From NCBI GenBank assembly GCA_017430085.1, contig JAFRNR010000055.1:1-58467 (forward strand): a stretch of 58,467 nucleotides of DNA. The letters are read 5' to 3'. Below are positions 7,477-19,842 of the stretch, in pieces; position 1 is the stretch's first letter; the number at the start of each line of letters is the position of its first letter. This DNA is from Lachnospiraceae bacterium. GTDB taxonomy: Bacteria > Bacillota > Clostridia > Lachnospirales > Lachnospiraceae. The notes beneath the pieces were generated by a model. The model ran no database searches and was not told where the DNA came from. It saw nothing but the letters and a program-made list of their open reading frames with translations. A program made the translations under genes and the position numbers.

Positions 7477-9339
7477 TTATTCCGCGAACTCCGGCATTTC
7501 CAGTTCTTCCACGGGTACGGTCCTCTGCGGCGCCGCGGCTTCCTCCTCCGGCTTGCGGAGCAGGGAGAAATAGCGGGCGTAGGCGCGTTCGTAGGTCTCG
7601 TTGAAGTTCTGGTCGCCGCCCTGGTGGAGGGACTCGAAGTAGAGGTGCTCGTGGTCGGCCAGTTCCGGATAGACGCGGACCATGGTGGCGATGCCGACGT
7701 TGGAGCAGATAGCCGCGATACGGCGGAATTCCGTCATCAGATTGGTGAAGCCCGCGTCCGCGTAAATGTCGCACTCGCCGCGGCTCATGCGGCGCAGGTG
7801 GTTTTTCTTGAGTTCCGCAATGATCTCCGAGATCACCTGTACGAGCGGTTCGATGCGGCGGGCAGCGTCCACGTCGCGCTTTTTGAAGGTCTGCTCCGCC
7901 TCGTCCAGCACGCCCATGATGGCCGATTCCAGTACGGCCAGTTCGGACATGGCCACGGCGGAAAACTTCGTGTTGTTCTTTTTCAGCGCGGCCGCGTGAT
8001 CCGCAATATTGACCGCGTGGTCGCCCAGACGCTCGAATTCCGCCATCACCTTATAGTACTGGTTCAGGATCGCGACGTGATCTTCCAGCCGCAGATGCGG
8101 CAGCAGCTCGACGGTATAGCGGCCGATCCGGTCTGTCATGTGGTCGATCTCGTCCTCTTCCGCCAGGATCTCCTTATGCAGCGCGTCATCGTAGCGTTCC
8201 AGGAGGCGGAAAGACTTTTCGATATTACTGCGGGAAGCCCGGAAAATGGTCAGCAGCAGGTTATAGCAGCTGCGGAGCGCCAGCGCAGGCGTGTTGAAGA
8301 AGACCGGGTTCAGCGCGTCCAGTTCCTCCTTGTATTTCAGTGCGGGGACCGGATCGTCCTTGACCAGTTTGAGGCTCATCCGTTCAAAACTGTTCAGCAG
8401 CGGAAGGAACAGCAGCGCGCTTCCCAGATTGAATACCGTATTGGTGTTGGCGATGATGCTGGAATTGACGGGCTTTTCCCAGAGCGCATCCAGCCAGCCG
8501 ATATGATGGATCACGGTGACCCCTATCAGGACCGCCGCCGTTTTGCACAGGTTGAAAACGATGTTGATCACGCCGACCCGCTTGGGCTCCGCTTTGGCGC
8601 CGATCCAGCAGACGATGGCCGTGGTCACACAGTCGCCCAGATAGATGCCGACGATGATCGTGTAGATCGCCTTGAAACTCAGCAGTCCCGTGGCGGAAAA
8701 TGCCTGCAGGATGCCGATGGAGGCCGAAGAGCTCTGCAGTACGAAGGCGACGCCCGCGCCGGTCAGGTATCCCAGAAGCGGATGATCGCCCAGTCCGGAA
8801 AACAGCGACTCCACGATGCCGGACTCCGCCAGGGACGTCACCGCACCGGTCATATTCAGCAGGCCGGAGAACAGGATGCCGAACCCCACGGCGATGCGGC
8901 CGATCGAGTGGGAATTCTTCAGGAAATTCCCCATGATCAGCACCATGCCGATGATCAGGGCGATCGGCGCCAGCGTGGAAGGCTGGAAAAAGCGCAGGAT
9001 GGATGAACCCGACGCGTCCACGTCCAGCAGCCGGATGATCTGGCCGGTCACGGTCGTACCGACGTTCGCGCCGATGATGATGCCCATCGACTGGTGCAGC
9101 GAAAGGATCCCCGCGCCCACCAGGCCGGCCGTAATGACGATCGTGGCGGTGGAGGACTGGATCACCGCCGTTATCATCACCCCCAGAAGGAACGCCTTGA
9201 ACGGGTTGTTCGTTACCTTCTCTATGACCGCTTTCAGCGCGCCGGAGGAGTTCTCTTTCAGAGAGTCGCCCATCAGCCGCATCCCGTACAGGAACATGGC
9301 AAGGCCGCCCAGCAGGGAGATCACGTCAAAAATATCCAT
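7477..9339 (-). CDS. Na+/phosphate symporter family protein with PhoU-like domain
   Basis: A 620-residue membrane protein. The N-terminal half has two inverted Na/Pi cotransporter repeats: TAVIQSSTAT near residue 60 and FVLQSSSAS near 200 are the signature QSS motifs, within about eight to nine helices (for example LGGLAMFLYGMRLMG at 10-24). Residues 360-600 are a cytoplasmic helical PhoU-like domain. Family members take up phosphate with sodium; the PhoU part may tie transport to phosphate status. It stands alone between a terminator and the tuf gene. The ATG follows TGAGGAAAATAA. NptA/YjbB would be the nearest names, but no specific symbol is given. Confidence 0.9.
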   Translation of the reverse strand: MDIFDVISLLGGLAMFLYGMRLMGDSLKENSSGALKAVIEKVTNNPFKAFLLGVMITAVIQSSTATIVITAGLVGAGILSLHQSMGIIIGANVGTTVTGQIIRLLDVDASGSSILRFFQPSTLAPIALIIGMVLIMGNFLKNSHSIGRIAVGFGILFSGLLNMTGAVTSLAESGIVESLFSGLGDHPLLGYLTGAGVAFVLQSSSASIGILQAFSATGLLSFKAIYTIIVGIYLGDCVTTAIVCWIGAKAEPKRVGVINIVFNLCKTAAVLIGVTVIHHIGWLDALWEKPVNSSIIANTNTVFNLGSALLFLPLLNSFERMSLKLVKDDPVPALKYKEELDALNPVFFNTPALALRSCYNLLLTIFRASRSNIEKSFRLLERYDDALHKEILAEEDEIDHMTDRIGRYTVELLPHLRLEDHVAILNQYYKVMAEFERLGDHAVNIADHAAALKKNNTKFSAVAMSELAVLESAIMGVLDEAEQTFKKRDVDAARRIEPLVQVISEIIAELKKNHLRRMSRGECDIYADAGFTNLMTEFRRIAAICSNVGIATMVRVYPELADHEHLYFESLHQGGDQNFNETYERAYARYFSLLRKPEEEAAAPQRTVPVEELEMPEFAE

Positions 9340-9394
9340 TTATTTTCCTCAGCGGACCGGTCTGAGCCGGACCTGTCGCATGTCTTGACTTTCC

Positions 9395-9448
9395 GAAAAA
9401 ACAGGGGCCATGAAAAACAGACTGTTTTGCCTATTTTTCACGGTCCCT
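9395..9448 (-). terminator. Terminator of the str operon
   Basis: On the minus strand AGGGACCGTGAAAAA pairs with TTTTTCATGGCCCCT across a 16-base loop and is followed by GTTTTTTC. It ends the transcript about 50 bases after the tuf stop codon. Confidence 0.8.
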
Positions 9449-9498
9449 GGGTAAGAGCGCCTCCGTTTCCACAAAGGTGCAGTAGACTTGATGTTAAA

Positions 9499-10689
<1,191 letters not shown>

Positions 10690-10793
10690 TTTGGTTCTCC
10701 TTGTTTCTTATTTTTTGCCCCATTTGTAAAGGGCATGGGTTGTGTAATTAAGCGACGCCATTTATTATACGCAAATCCGCGCCGCATTTCAAG

Positions 10794-12905
10794 TTATTTT
10801 TTGGAAATTATCTTGTCCTGGACGGATTTCGGGGCGGGCTCGTACTTATCGAAGAACATCGAGTACGCGCCGCGGCCCTGGGTCTTGGACCGAAGGTCCG
10901 TCGCATAGCCGAACATTTCGGCCAGCGGGACGTAGCAGCGGATGAGCTGGGAGCCGTTGACGGTCTCCATGCCCTCGATGCGGCCCCGGCGGCTGTTCAC
11001 GTCGCCGATGACGTCGCCCAGGTACTCTTCCGGCGTGGTGATCTCCACGCGCATCACCGGTTCCAGGATGATGCAGCCGGCTTTCTGCATGGCTTCCTTG
11101 AAAGCCAGGGAGCCGGCGATCTTGAAGGCCAGTTCCGAGGAGTCCACTTCGTGGTAGGAGCCGTCGAACACGGTCGCCTTCACACCCAGGACGGGATAGC
11201 CGCCCAGGATGCCGGCCTTGGTGGCCTCTTCGATGCCCGCGCCGATCGCCGGAATGTACTCCTTCGGGATCACGCCGCCCACCACTTCGGAGTTGAACTC
11301 GAAGGTGTGGTCGGCATTGGCGTCCATAGGCTCGAAGCGGACCTTGCAGTGGCCGTACTGGCCGCGGCCGCCGGACTGCTTGGCGTACTTGGAATCCACT
11401 TCCACGGTCTTGGTGAAGCCTTCCTTGTAGGCCACCTGCGGGGCGCCCACGTTGGCTTCCACCTTGAACTCGCGCAGCAGGCGGTCCACGATGATCTCCA
11501 GGTGCAGCTCGCCCATGCCGGCGATGACCGTCTGGCCGGTCTCCTTATTGGTGGAGACGCGGAAGGTCGGGTCTTCTTCCGCCAGCTTGGCGAGCGCTTC
11601 GCCCATCTTGTCCTGGCCGGCTTTCGTCTTCGGCTCGATGGCCACGTCGATGACCGGTTCCGGGAACTCCATGGACTCCAGCACCACGGGGTGCGCCTCG
11701 TCGCACAGCGTGTCGCCGGTGGTGGTGTTCTTTAAGCCCACCATAGCGGCGATGTCGCCGGCGTAGACCTTGCCGATCTCCATCCGCTTGTTGGCGTGCA
11801 TCTGCAGGATGCGGCCCACGCGCTCCTTCTTGCCTTTGGAAGAATTGTACACGTAGGAGCCGGATTCCAGCGTGCCCGAGTAGACCCGGAAATACGCCAG
11901 CTTGCCGACGAAGGGGTCGGTCATGATCTTGAAAGCCAGGGCCCGGAAGGGCTCTTCGTCCGAAGACGGAATCTCCACCGGGTTGCCGTCCATGTCCTCG
12001 CCGCCCGCGGGCGGGATGTCCAGCGGGCTGGGCAGGTATTCCACCACGGCGTCCAGCAGTTTCTGCACGCCCTTGTTGCGGTAGGCGCTGCCGCAGAGCA
12101 CGGGGATGATGGCCATGCTGATGGTGGCGCGGCGAAGGGCGGCTTTGAGCTGCTCTTCGGACGGTTCCTGTTCTTCCAGGTACATTTCCATCAGGTCGTC
12201 ATCCGTCTCGCAGATCCTTTCGATCATGTTCTGACGGTATTCCTGCGCCTGCTCCAGCATGTCCGCGGGGACTTCGGTGATCTCGATCACTTCGCCCTTG
12301 TCGTCGCGGTAGTAATAGGCCTTCATTTCGAACAGGTCGATGACGCCGACGAAGCTGTCCTCTTTGCCGATGGGCAGCTGCAGCGGCACGGGGTTATGGC
12401 CCAGACGGGTGCGGATCATGTCCACGGCATTGAAGAAGTTGGCGCCCATGATGTCCATCTTGTTGATGAACGCCATGCGGGGCACGCGGTACTTGTCCGC
12501 CTGGCGCCACACCGTTTCGGACTGCGGCTCCACGCCGCCTTTCGCGCAGAACACGCCCACCGCACTGTCCAGGACACGTAAAGAACGCTCCACTTCTACC
12601 GTGAAGTCCACATGACCGGGCGTATCGATGATATTGATCCGGTGTTCCAGCGCGCCGGGAGCGGGCTTATGCTCCAGTTCCCGGGTCCAGTGACAGGTGG
12701 TGGCGGCCGAGGTGATGGTGATTCCCCGTTCCTGCTCCTGCTCCATCCAGTCCATGGTCGCGGTACCCTCGTGGGTATCGCCGATCTTGTAATTCACACC
12801 GGTATAGTACAAGATGCGTTCCGTCAGAGTGGTCTTGCCGGCATCGATGTGCGCCATGATGCCGATATTTCTGGTCCTCTCCAGCGGATACTCTCTTCCC
12901 GCCAT
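10794..12905 (-). CDS. fusA: Elongation factor G
   Basis: A 703-residue translational GTPase that drives ribosomal translocation. Motifs: G1 AHIDAGKTT near residue 18, G2 and switch I with [11 protein letters not shown]3 [13 protein letters not shown]4 NKMD near 146. Domains II to V are complete (domain IV contains [18 protein letters not shown]; domain V ends with GRGAYSMFF). The length fits EF-G1. It is third in the str operon, about 130 bases after rpsG and 104 before tuf. The ATG follows ACGGAGGTT. The gap to rpsG holds two palindromic repeats (12955-13022). Confidence 0.98.
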   Translation of the reverse strand: MAGREYPLERTRNIGIMAHIDAGKTTLTERILYYTGVNYKIGDTHEGTATMDWMEQEQERGITITSAATTCHWTRELEHKPAPGALEHRINIIDTPGHVDFTVEVERSLRVLDSAVGVFCAKGGVEPQSETVWRQADKYRVPRMAFINKMDIMGANFFNAVDMIRTRLGHNPVPLQLPIGKEDSFVGVIDLFEMKAYYYRDDKGEVIEITEVPADMLEQAQEYRQNMIERICETDDDLMEMYLEEQEPSEEQLKAALRRATISMAIIPVLCGSAYRNKGVQKLLDAVVEYLPSPLDIPPAGGEDMDGNPVEIPSSDEEPFRALAFKIMTDPFVGKLAYFRVYSGTLESGSYVYNSSKGKKERVGRILQMHANKRMEIGKVYAGDIAAMVGLKNTTTGDTLCDEAHPVVLESMEFPEPVIDVAIEPKTKAGQDKMGEALAKLAEEDPTFRVSTNKETGQTVIAGMGELHLEIIVDRLLREFKVEANVGAPQVAYKEGFTKTVEVDSKYAKQSGGRGQYGHCKVRFEPMDANADHTFEFNSEVVGGVIPKEYIPAIGAGIEEATKAGILGGYPVLGVKATVFDGSYHEVDSSELAFKIAGSLAFKEAMQKAGCIILEPVMRVEITTPEEYLGDVIGDVNSRRGRIEGMETVNGSQLIRCYVPLAEMFGYATDLRSKTQGRGAYSMFFDKYEPAPKSVQDKIISKK

Positions 12906-12954
12906 GAATTTAACCTCCGTTGACCTGTTACAAGTACTTCATCGTCCTTCTTCT

Positions 12955-13022
12955 GCGGGCGGCCAATGGCCGCCCGTACGAGGGGACGAACATCCTTCCG
13001 CAGCGGCGGCCATCGGCCGCCA
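12955..13022. repeat. Pair of GGCGGCC-type palindromic repeats in the rpsG-fusA gap
   Basis: Two short inverted repeats, GCGGGCGGCC-AAT-GGCCGCCCGTACG (12955-12980) and GGCGGCC-ATC-GGCCGCC followed by ATTACG (13005-13027), lie inside the str operon. The core and the trailing (C/G)TACG recur in other gaps of this window. They have no T run, so they are probably not terminators. Confidence 0.75.
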
Positions 13023-13036
13023 TTACGTCAGGACGA

Positions 13037-13627
<591 letters not shown>

Positions 13628-13657
13628 TCAGTTAGTTGTGACTCTGATGAGGAGACC

Positions 13658-14092
13658 TTACTTCTTGGCAGCGGTCTTGCCGGCCTTCGGTCTCTTGGCG
13701 CCGTATTTGGAACGGGCCTTTCTGCGGTTGGCCACGCCGGCGGTATCCAGCGTACCACGAACGATGTGGTAACGGGTACCGGGCAGGTCCTTCACTCTTC
13801 CGCCGCGCACGAGCACCACGCTGTGTTCCTGCAGGTTGTGACCTTCGCCGGGAATGTAGCTGGTAACTTCGATGCCGTTGGACAGACGCACACGGGCGAT
13901 CTTGCGGAGAGCAGAGTTGGGCTTCTTCGGGGTGATGGTCTTCACGACCGTGCACACGCCGCGCTTCTGGGGAGAAGCCTGCTCGGTCGCTTTCTTGTGC
14001 AGGGAGTTATAACCTCTCAGCAGCGCCGGCGCCGTGGACTTCTTCTCCGAAGTCTGTCTGCCCTTTCTCACCAACTGGTTGAATGTAGGCAT
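13658..14092 (-). CDS. rpsL: 30S ribosomal protein S12
   Basis: A 144-residue S12, the decoding-centre protein. It starts [18 protein letters not shown] and contains the conserved [11 protein letters not shown] and the loop around [27 protein letters not shown]; streptomycin-resistance positions appear wild-type (TPKKPNS). The ATG at 14092 follows AAAGGAGAAA. An upstream in-frame Met at 14173 would add 27 unrelated residues and is rejected. First gene of the str operon, with a promoter at 14192-14220. Confidence 0.97.
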   Translation of the reverse strand: MPTFNQLVRKGRQTSEKKSTAPALLRGYNSLHKKATEQASPQKRGVCTVVKTITPKKPNSALRKIARVRLSNGIEVTSYIPGEGHNLQEHSVVLVRGGRVKDLPGTRYHIVRGTLDTAGVANRRKARSKYGAKRPKAGKTAAKK

Positions 14093-14191
14093 ACATTTTC
14101 TCCTTTCTTCCTGTATTTTCCGCACCTTTCCGGTTCGTCCGCTCCTGCGTTTTACACACAAAAACCCCGCCACCCGAAAGTGTGCTGGACA

Positions 14192-14220
14192 ATCATACGA
14201 TAAAAAAAAGCCGCTGTCAA
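14192..14220 (-). promoter_or_regulatory. Promoter of the str operon (rpsL-rpsG-fusA-tuf)
   Basis: Minus-strand TTGACA (14215-14220), 17-base spacer, TATGAT (14192-14197), about 100 bases upstream of the rpsL start. The -35 hexamer forms the loop and arm of the hairpin at 14202-14230 that ends the preceding uraA transcript, so terminator and promoter overlap. Confidence 0.75.
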
Positions 14221-14230
14221 GCGGTTTTTT
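14202..14230 (-). terminator. Short bidirectional hairpin after uraA
   Basis: AAAAAACCGCT-TGAC-AGCGGCTTTTTTTT on the minus strand: a stem of five to six base pairs flanked by A and T runs, 55 bases past the uraA stop. It shares bases with the -35 box of the str promoter. Confidence 0.6.
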
Positions 14231-14285
14231 GGCATTTTCGGGGATTGCGGAGAGCGGGCAGGACCCGCCCCCGCGGTTTCTCTCA

Positions 14286-15665
14286 TTAATACTTGCCCAG
14301 GGAGCCGGAAAGCTTGTCGTTGTGCGGCAGCTCCGTGCGCTTGCCGGGGAGAACGGCGTTCAGCAGGATGCCGACGATGGAGGCGACGGCAAGGCCGGAA
14401 AGCGAGATCTTCACGCTGCCGATGGTGAAGCTGATGGCGCCGCTGATGCCGTTCACGGTGTCGGCGCCCAGCGCGGAGCTGAAGTTCACGCCGATGGCCA
14501 GGCCGATGATCAGGGCCGCCACGATGACGTTGCGGGACTTCTGGAAATCGGTGTGGTTCTCCACCATGTTGCGGATGCCGATCGCGGAGATCATGCCGTA
14601 CAGGATCAGGGACACGCCGCCGATGGTCGCCGCGGGCATCGCCGTGATGAGGGCCGCGAACTTCGGGCAGAAGCTGAGCACGATCGCGTACACCGCCGCC
14701 AGCCGGATCACGAAGGGATCGTAGACCTTGGTCAGCGCCAGCACGCCGGTGTTCTCGCCGTAGGTGGTGTTCGCGGGCGCGCCGAACAGCGCCGCGATGG
14801 TGGTGCCGATGCCGTCGCCGATCAGCGTGCGGTGCAGGCCCGGGTCCTCAATAAAGTTCTTGCCGACCGTGGAGCCGATGGCGGAGATGTCGCCCACGTG
14901 CTCCATCATGGTCGCGACCGCGATCGGGACGATCGTGATGATCGCGCTTACCACCAGGCCGCCGTCCGCCTTGCCGCTGAACAGACCGAATACAGTATCC
15001 TTCATCTGGAACGGCAGTCCGATCCACGGCGCAGCTGCGACTTTGGAGAAGTCCGCATTGCCGGTGACCGCCGCCACCAGGTAAGACGCCACGACGCCCA
15101 GCAGGATCGGGACGATCTTGACCATCCCTTTGCCCCAGATGTTGCAGACGATGACCACCACGATCGCGACCAGCGCGATGGGCCAGTTCTGCGCGCAGTT
15201 ATTCAGAGCCGACGGAGCCAGGTTCATGCCGATGGCGATGATGATGGGGCCGGTCACCACAGGCGGGAAGAACAGCATGATCTTCTTGCTGCCCACGCTC
15301 TTGCAGATCAGGGCCAGGACCAGGTACAACAGGCCCGCGCACGCCACGCCCACGCAGGCGTAAGGAAGCGCTTCGGATGCGCTCAGGCCCTGCTCCGCGC
15401 CGGCCGCCTTGACCGCCGCATACCCGCCCAGGAACGCGAAGGACGAGCCCAGGAACACCGGGACCTTCCGTCCGGTCACTAGGTGGCAGAACAGCGTGGC
15501 CAGTCCCGCGAACAGCAGCGTCGCGGACACGGACAGGCCCGTGATGATCGGGACCAGCACGGTCGCGCCGAACATGGCGAACATATGCTGCAGTCCCAGC
15601 ACCAGCGTCTTGCCGGTGCCCAGTTCCTTGGCGTTGTAAATGGCGCCGTCTTTTTCGTTACCCAT
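14286..15665 (-). CDS. uraA: Uracil/xanthine permease (NCS2 family)
   Basis: A 459-residue inner-membrane transporter of the nucleobase/cation symporter-2 family. The N-terminus [24 protein letters not shown] and the segment [16 protein letters not shown] match uracil permeases. The motif [18 protein letters not shown] near residue 300 is typical of UraA/PyrP, as is [16 protein letters not shown]. About 12-14 helices. It follows pyrR by 80 bases on the same strand, so the pair probably forms a pyrimidine-responsive operon that imports uracil for salvage. PyrP would be an equally good name. The ATG follows TAAGGAGGAAATT. Confidence 0.93.
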   Translation of the reverse strand: MGNEKDGAIYNAKELGTGKTLVLGLQHMFAMFGATVLVPIITGLSVSATLLFAGLATLFCHLVTGRKVPVFLGSSFAFLGGYAAVKAAGAEQGLSASEALPYACVGVACAGLLYLVLALICKSVGSKKIMLFFPPVVTGPIIIAIGMNLAPSALNNCAQNWPIALVAIVVVIVCNIWGKGMVKIVPILLGVVASYLVAAVTGNADFSKVAAAPWIGLPFQMKDTVFGLFSGKADGGLVVSAIITIVPIAVATMMEHVGDISAIGSTVGKNFIEDPGLHRTLIGDGIGTTIAALFGAPANTTYGENTGVLALTKVYDPFVIRLAAVYAIVLSFCPKFAALITAMPAATIGGVSLILYGMISAIGIRNMVENHTDFQKSRNVIVAALIIGLAIGVNFSSALGADTVNGISGAISFTIGSVKISLSGLAVASIVGILLNAVLPGKRTELPHNDKLSGSLGKY

Positions 15666-15745
15666 AATTTCCTCCTTATTCCGCGCTCACTGACGCGGTT
15701 TAATGAATTATTTGAAAGCACTGATCACTGATCCGGTGCCCTCAT

Positions 15746-16306
<561 letters not shown>

Positions 16307-16340
16307 TCACGGCATCCGCTTAAAGTACTTGTTCAAGGGG

Positions 16341-16369
16341 AGTGTAGCACAGGGAGAGGGGAATGTAAA
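16341..16369 (-). promoter_or_regulatory. Promoter of pyrR-uraA
   Basis: Minus-strand TTTACA (16364-16369), 17-base spacer, TACACT (16341-16346), 56 bases upstream of the pyrR start. The short leader contains one hairpin (16300-16319) directly before the ribosome-binding site. Confidence 0.65.
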
Positions 16370-16405
16370 GGGGAAATGGGATTGTTCTCGATGTTCTCCG
16401 CCCCG

Positions 16406-16861
16406 TCACGGGATCAGACGCAGAAGTTCCACTTCCTCCTCTTTCGCTGCCAGGATATACACTTCGCCATAGATCAGTTTGGCAAAGCAGTTCGGGATGG
16501 CGACCCAGTCCGTCATATCTATAACGCTGACCTGACAGTCTTCGCCCGTGAAATGATATACATAAGCGCGGCTCTCCTCTTCCGCTTTGGTGCAGAATAC
16601 CAACTCTTCTTCCGTGGGCTGGCCCAGCACCCAGACCTGCTGTGAGGGCATTGCGATCCGCCAGCAAATGCGGGACGTGCGGATCTCCAGGGTTTCTTCA
16701 TCCGTCCGGACAATTTGATAGCCGTAGCTGCTGGCTCTCCAGGTATGGCTGGTCGGATCCAGCATATAATTTCCCTTCTGATTTGTCACCAGCAGCGGAT
16801 AAATGTTCCTGGAAAAAAAAGACTGTGGCCCGCTGTTGTCATGGAGTGTGAAATCTATCAC
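16406..16861 (-). CDS. Hypothetical protein, possibly a remnant
   Basis: A 151-residue frame with no recognised family, no signal peptide and a GTG start at 16861 behind a weak GGAAGA. It contains regularly spaced beta-strand-like segments (YGYQIVRTDEETLEIRTSR, AKLIYGEVYILAAK), so it could be a small beta-rich domain. It lies 28 bases after the similarly shortened gene at 16890-17450, at the downstream end of the lipoprotein island. Either a small protein of its own or the surviving C-terminal part of a larger secreted protein. Confidence 0.45.
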   Translation of the reverse strand: MIDFTLHDNSGPQSFFSRNIYPLLVTNQKGNYMLDPTSHTWRASSYGYQIVRTDEETLEIRTSRICWRIAMPSQQVWVLGQPTEEELVFCTKAEEESRAYVYHFTGEDCQVSVIDMTDWVAIPNCFAKLIYGEVYILAAKEEEVELLRLIP

Positions 16862-16889
16862 ATCTTCCGGACCGACCCCTTCTCTGCAG

Positions 16890-17450
16890 TCACGACGAGA
16901 TCTGATTTGATAAAAAGCGCCAGCTGTCGGCAGTTTTTTCCATCACCGCATATCCTCTCCATCCACGGTAAATATCTTCCCATGTAACTCCGGCATATGT
17001 GTGCTCATCATTCAACCAGACTGCCCTTGTTACCGTCACGGAAATATGCTCATTACTGTTTCCATTAAAGGAATAATACGCGTCATATTCTTTTGCATAC
17101 CGGCCGGGCGGGCTGACGCGCAGGAGAAGTTCGATTCCTTCATCGGAAAGAGTCGTATATTTTTTCAGAATGGCGATTACTTTAGTCCGGGGGCATTTTA
17201 CGACAGATACATCCGTCCCCCTCACATCAAAAGCATCGATAATCGCGTCTCTTTCAGTCTCAGTTATGATTTCGTCTTCTCCAGCCAAATCACCTGAAAA
17301 AGTACCATTATAAAATATCATCTTGCAGTCCATTTCTTCCGGCTTTTTGTATCTGCAGATCAGAAACCTGCAAGGAATGCGGTCTGTTTTCCAATCCAGA
17401 AAACTTCTCAATGCTTTTAATTCTTCCTTTGCGAATGAGTTTTCTTTCAA
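16890..17450 (-). CDS. Paralog of the 19004-19720 lipoprotein lacking its signal peptide
   Basis: A 186-residue frame that aligns along its length with the lipoprotein at 19004-19720: LRSFLDWKTDRIPCRFLICRY against LNGFLNWHFNRIACMFLTCSY, then MIFYNGT against LVFYNGT, EYDAYYSF against EYDAYYTF, and YAVMEKTADSWRFLSNQI against TAVMEKTEEGWRFVSNRI. The only start is TTG at 17450 with poor spacing, and there is no signal peptide or lipobox. The first 40-50 residues of the paralog are missing. This looks like a 5'-truncated copy, likely non-functional, or cytoplasmic if expressed. Confidence 0.5.
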   Translation of the reverse strand: MKENSFAKEELKALRSFLDWKTDRIPCRFLICRYKKPEEMDCKMIFYNGTFSGDLAGEDEIITETERDAIIDAFDVRGTDVSVVKCPRTKVIAILKKYTTLSDEGIELLLRVSPPGRYAKEYDAYYSFNGNSNEHISVTVTRAVWLNDEHTYAGVTWEDIYRGWRGYAVMEKTADSWRFLSNQISS

Positions 17451-17530
17451 TACTTCATTCTATCTTGCTTTTAACGTTGATCAGAAAACAGCACATTGCT
17501 GACACAACTCGAATGACCGGACTTCCTGCC

Positions 17531-18874
17531 CTACGGCCTCTCCTCCGTCATAAAACGAACGGCCTTATCGTACAACATCAGATACTTCAGTTTGTTTTGT
17601 TCCGTCTCCGTGAGGGAGGTAAAATCCATACCGTCTTCACGGCAGCGGTTCCTCATCTCAGCCTCTGTCACATCCAGGTCCGCGTACTCCGCAATTGCCC
17701 GGATCAGCAGGATCTCATGAACTTCCTCCTCGCACCGGTCATACGCCCAGTGGATCAGATTCTCCGTGTCCTGTCCGGTCAATGCACGGAGATACTCTTT
17801 CTCACTCAGTCCCAGCTGCTCTGCCCGTATCTTCATTTCAAAGGCAAAGGCTGAGACCCGTTCGATGAGTTTTTCCGGGTCTGTGCGGAACTCGCAGTCT
17901 TTCATCAATTTCTGACGCGCCGTCTCCCAGGCTTCCTGCCGGTTCCCCTGTCTTATCTGCTCCCGCAGAGCCCCCTTCCAGGCTTCCACAGAAGCATATT
18001 CCGTGTTATCCCGTACGTAGTCGTCCGTCAGACCGTCCCCACTTGGCTCATAAAGATACAGGATCCGGATTTCACAAACCGTGGAAGGATCCGTTCCCCC
18101 TTCCACGTAAAATCGTTTATCCGGCGCGTAGGGAATCGTATACGTCTCTCCGGCTGTCCGGCCTTCCACCGATCCTTCTATCGTTTCGTCAAAATTCACG
18201 GTTCCGCAGCGGACCGGGACTTCCCGGACCTCATCATAAACGGTACTGTCACTGTAGATTTTATAACTGATCTTCATCAAATCGCCCGGTTCTACGGTTG
18301 TCTTGTCGATCTTTATGATTCCCGGATGCACTTCCATATACCTGCGGATTTCTTCTTCCACTTCATCTTCTGCCGGCGGCACACAGGCGGTCCTGGCCGC
18401 TTCGATATCGCCCAATTTCAGCAGTTCCCCCATTCCATCCAGCTGGTAGCTGAAAATATAATCCCGGTGCATCCGTTTTAGATCCTCCGGAGTTCCGGTC
18501 GTAAGCCCCAGCGAACTGGTCCAGACCAGAAGAGCCCGATCTCCGAACGCGCGGCGGATCTCCGCGGCTGCGGATGCAGTCTCCGGCCGGTCCAGATCCA
18601 GGTCGATCACATAGATGTCCCCTTTCCGGGAAGGATTAATCGTCACTGCACAGATTGCATCCGGGTACCTGCCCCTCAATTCATCCAGATAAGCCTGTGG
18701 ATCTTCCGGGAATGCAGACTCCGTTTCCGCAGTCGGAAGCCCCCCTTCCTGCTCCGTCGCCATCGTTTTCTCCGGTTCAGAACTGTGCTCCTGCTCCGTC
18801 TTATTCATACTGTTGCCACAGGCGGAGAGCAGAAACAGCAAAAGGATGATTACGATTATCACTCTTCGCTTCAT
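17531..18874 (-). CDS. Trigger-factor-like lipoprotein with FKBP-type domain
   Basis: A 447-residue lipoprotein (lipobox LLSAC, Cys 19). After a Glu/Thr-rich stretch and a domain at about 50-165, residues 180-280 look like an FKBP peptidyl-prolyl isomerase domain (GDLMKISYKIY, GTVNFDETIEGSVEGRTAGE, FYVEGGTDPSTVCEIRIL). Residues 285-440 resemble the helical C-terminal arms of trigger factor (VEAWKGALREQIRQ, FEMKIRAEQLGLSEKEYLRAL, VTEAEMRNRCREDGMDF). Probably an outside-facing foldase anchored in the membrane. The ATG at 18874 follows GAGGAGGTGA. Paralog of 19843-21417; they flank the 19004-19720 gene. Confidence 0.78.
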   Translation of the reverse strand: MKRRVIIVIILLLFLLSACGNSMNKTEQEHSSEPEKTMATEQEGGLPTAETESAFPEDPQAYLDELRGRYPDAICAVTINPSRKGDIYVIDLDLDRPETASAAAEIRRAFGDRALLVWTSSLGLTTGTPEDLKRMHRDYIFSYQLDGMGELLKLGDIEAARTACVPPAEDEVEEEIRRYMEVHPGIIKIDKTTVEPGDLMKISYKIYSDSTVYDEVREVPVRCGTVNFDETIEGSVEGRTAGETYTIPYAPDKRFYVEGGTDPSTVCEIRILYLYEPSGDGLTDDYVRDNTEYASVEAWKGALREQIRQGNRQEAWETARQKLMKDCEFRTDPEKLIERVSAFAFEMKIRAEQLGLSEKEYLRALTGQDTENLIHWAYDRCEEEVHEILLIRAIAEYADLDVTEAEMRNRCREDGMDFTSLTETEQNKLKYLMLYDKAVRFMTEERP

Positions 18875-19003
18875 AGCTGTCACCTCCTCAAATAATTTTC
18901 CACTTGCTATCTTTTTTAGTACCGATCTATAGCCGCGCTATTCCCTTCTCCCTGTGTGGGCTTCTTCTCGTCCGCTCCACTACTTCTTGTCCTTTCTTTT
19001 TCA

Positions 19004-19720
19004 TTACCGTTCTATCCGGTTCGACACGAACCGCCACCCTTCCTCCGTCTTCTCCATCACCGCCGTCCCCGCGCGGTCCCGCACGCGGTCCGTCCATCTG
19101 ACCTGGGCCAGCGTATGCTCCTCGTCCATCCAGATCGCCTTCACCGCCTTGGCGTAGATCACTTCCGCGTCCTGGAAAAACGTATAATAGGCGTCGTATT
19201 CTTCCACAAAAGGATAGCTCAGCCTAATCTGCGCTGCCGTTTCCGCGGAGAGGCCCGTATACGTCCGGATCAGTTCCTCCACCCTGGTGCGGGGCCGCTT
19301 CTGGACCGCGATCAGCCCCATGGCAAGCACTTCTTCCTGCCCCAACGCTTTGGCGACCGCCTCTTTTTCTGCGTCCGGAACCGGCTCCGAAGTCGCGGAC
19401 GACGAAGTCCCGTTGTAGAAGACCAGATCAAAGTCGATCTCCTCCGGCCTTTCATAACTGCACGTCAGAAACATGCAGGCGATCCGGTTGAAATGCCAGT
19501 TCAGAAATCCGTTCAGACGGTTCAGTTCCTCTTCAGTAAACTCTGTCCCCGGCGCGTCCGTTTCCTCCCCCTGCGTATTCCCCGGTGTTGTCTGCCGCAG
19601 ATCCAGCGTCAGTACGGGAAGAGTTCCCCCGATATCATCGGACGGGTCGGTCCGGCTGCAGGCGGTGAGCAGCAGGACCAGACATAATATGACAATGATA
19701 ATTCTATTCAAACATATCAC
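19004..19720 (-). CDS. Lipoprotein of unknown function
   Basis: A 238-residue lipoprotein with signal LCLVLLLTAC. The body (about residues 55-238) contains FYNGTSSS, a PRTRVEELIRTYTGLS segment, VEEYDAYYTFF and a C-terminal GTAVMEKTEEGWRFVSNRIER. The last part resembles secreted domains whose end reports on protein folding or binding, but no family is recognised. The start is either GTG at 19720 or, better spaced from GAGGGGGTGA, TTG at 19711; both give the same signal peptide. A truncated copy sits at 16890-17450. Confidence 0.72.
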   Translation of the reverse strand: MICLNRIIIVILCLVLLLTACSRTDPSDDIGGTLPVLTLDLRQTTPGNTQGEETDAPGTEFTEEELNRLNGFLNWHFNRIACMFLTCSYERPEEIDFDLVFYNGTSSSATSEPVPDAEKEAVAKALGQEEVLAMGLIAVQKRPRTRVEELIRTYTGLSAETAAQIRLSYPFVEEYDAYYTFFQDAEVIYAKAVKAIWMDEEHTLAQVRWTDRVRDRAGTAVMEKTEEGWRFVSNRIER

Positions 19721-19741
19721 CCCCCTCGTTCATATGTTTTT

Positions 19742-19764
19742 GCGGGCGGGCATTGCCCGCCCGC
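19742..19764. repeat. GCGGGCGGG palindromic repeat
   Basis: GCGGGCGGGC-ATT-GCCCGCCCGC, a near-perfect inverted repeat in the gap between two lipoprotein genes. It has the same core as the repeat at 22871-22891, and both are followed by a similar AT-rich stretch (TATTAAACATGTTTTG against TGCACAAAACATATTTGG). Confidence 0.7.
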
Positions 19765-19842
19765 CATGATACTTCAACTGTATTAAACATGTTTTGTTTC
19801 ACAAATATCGGCTGCGGGCTCAATGCCGTATTCACTCAGGCC

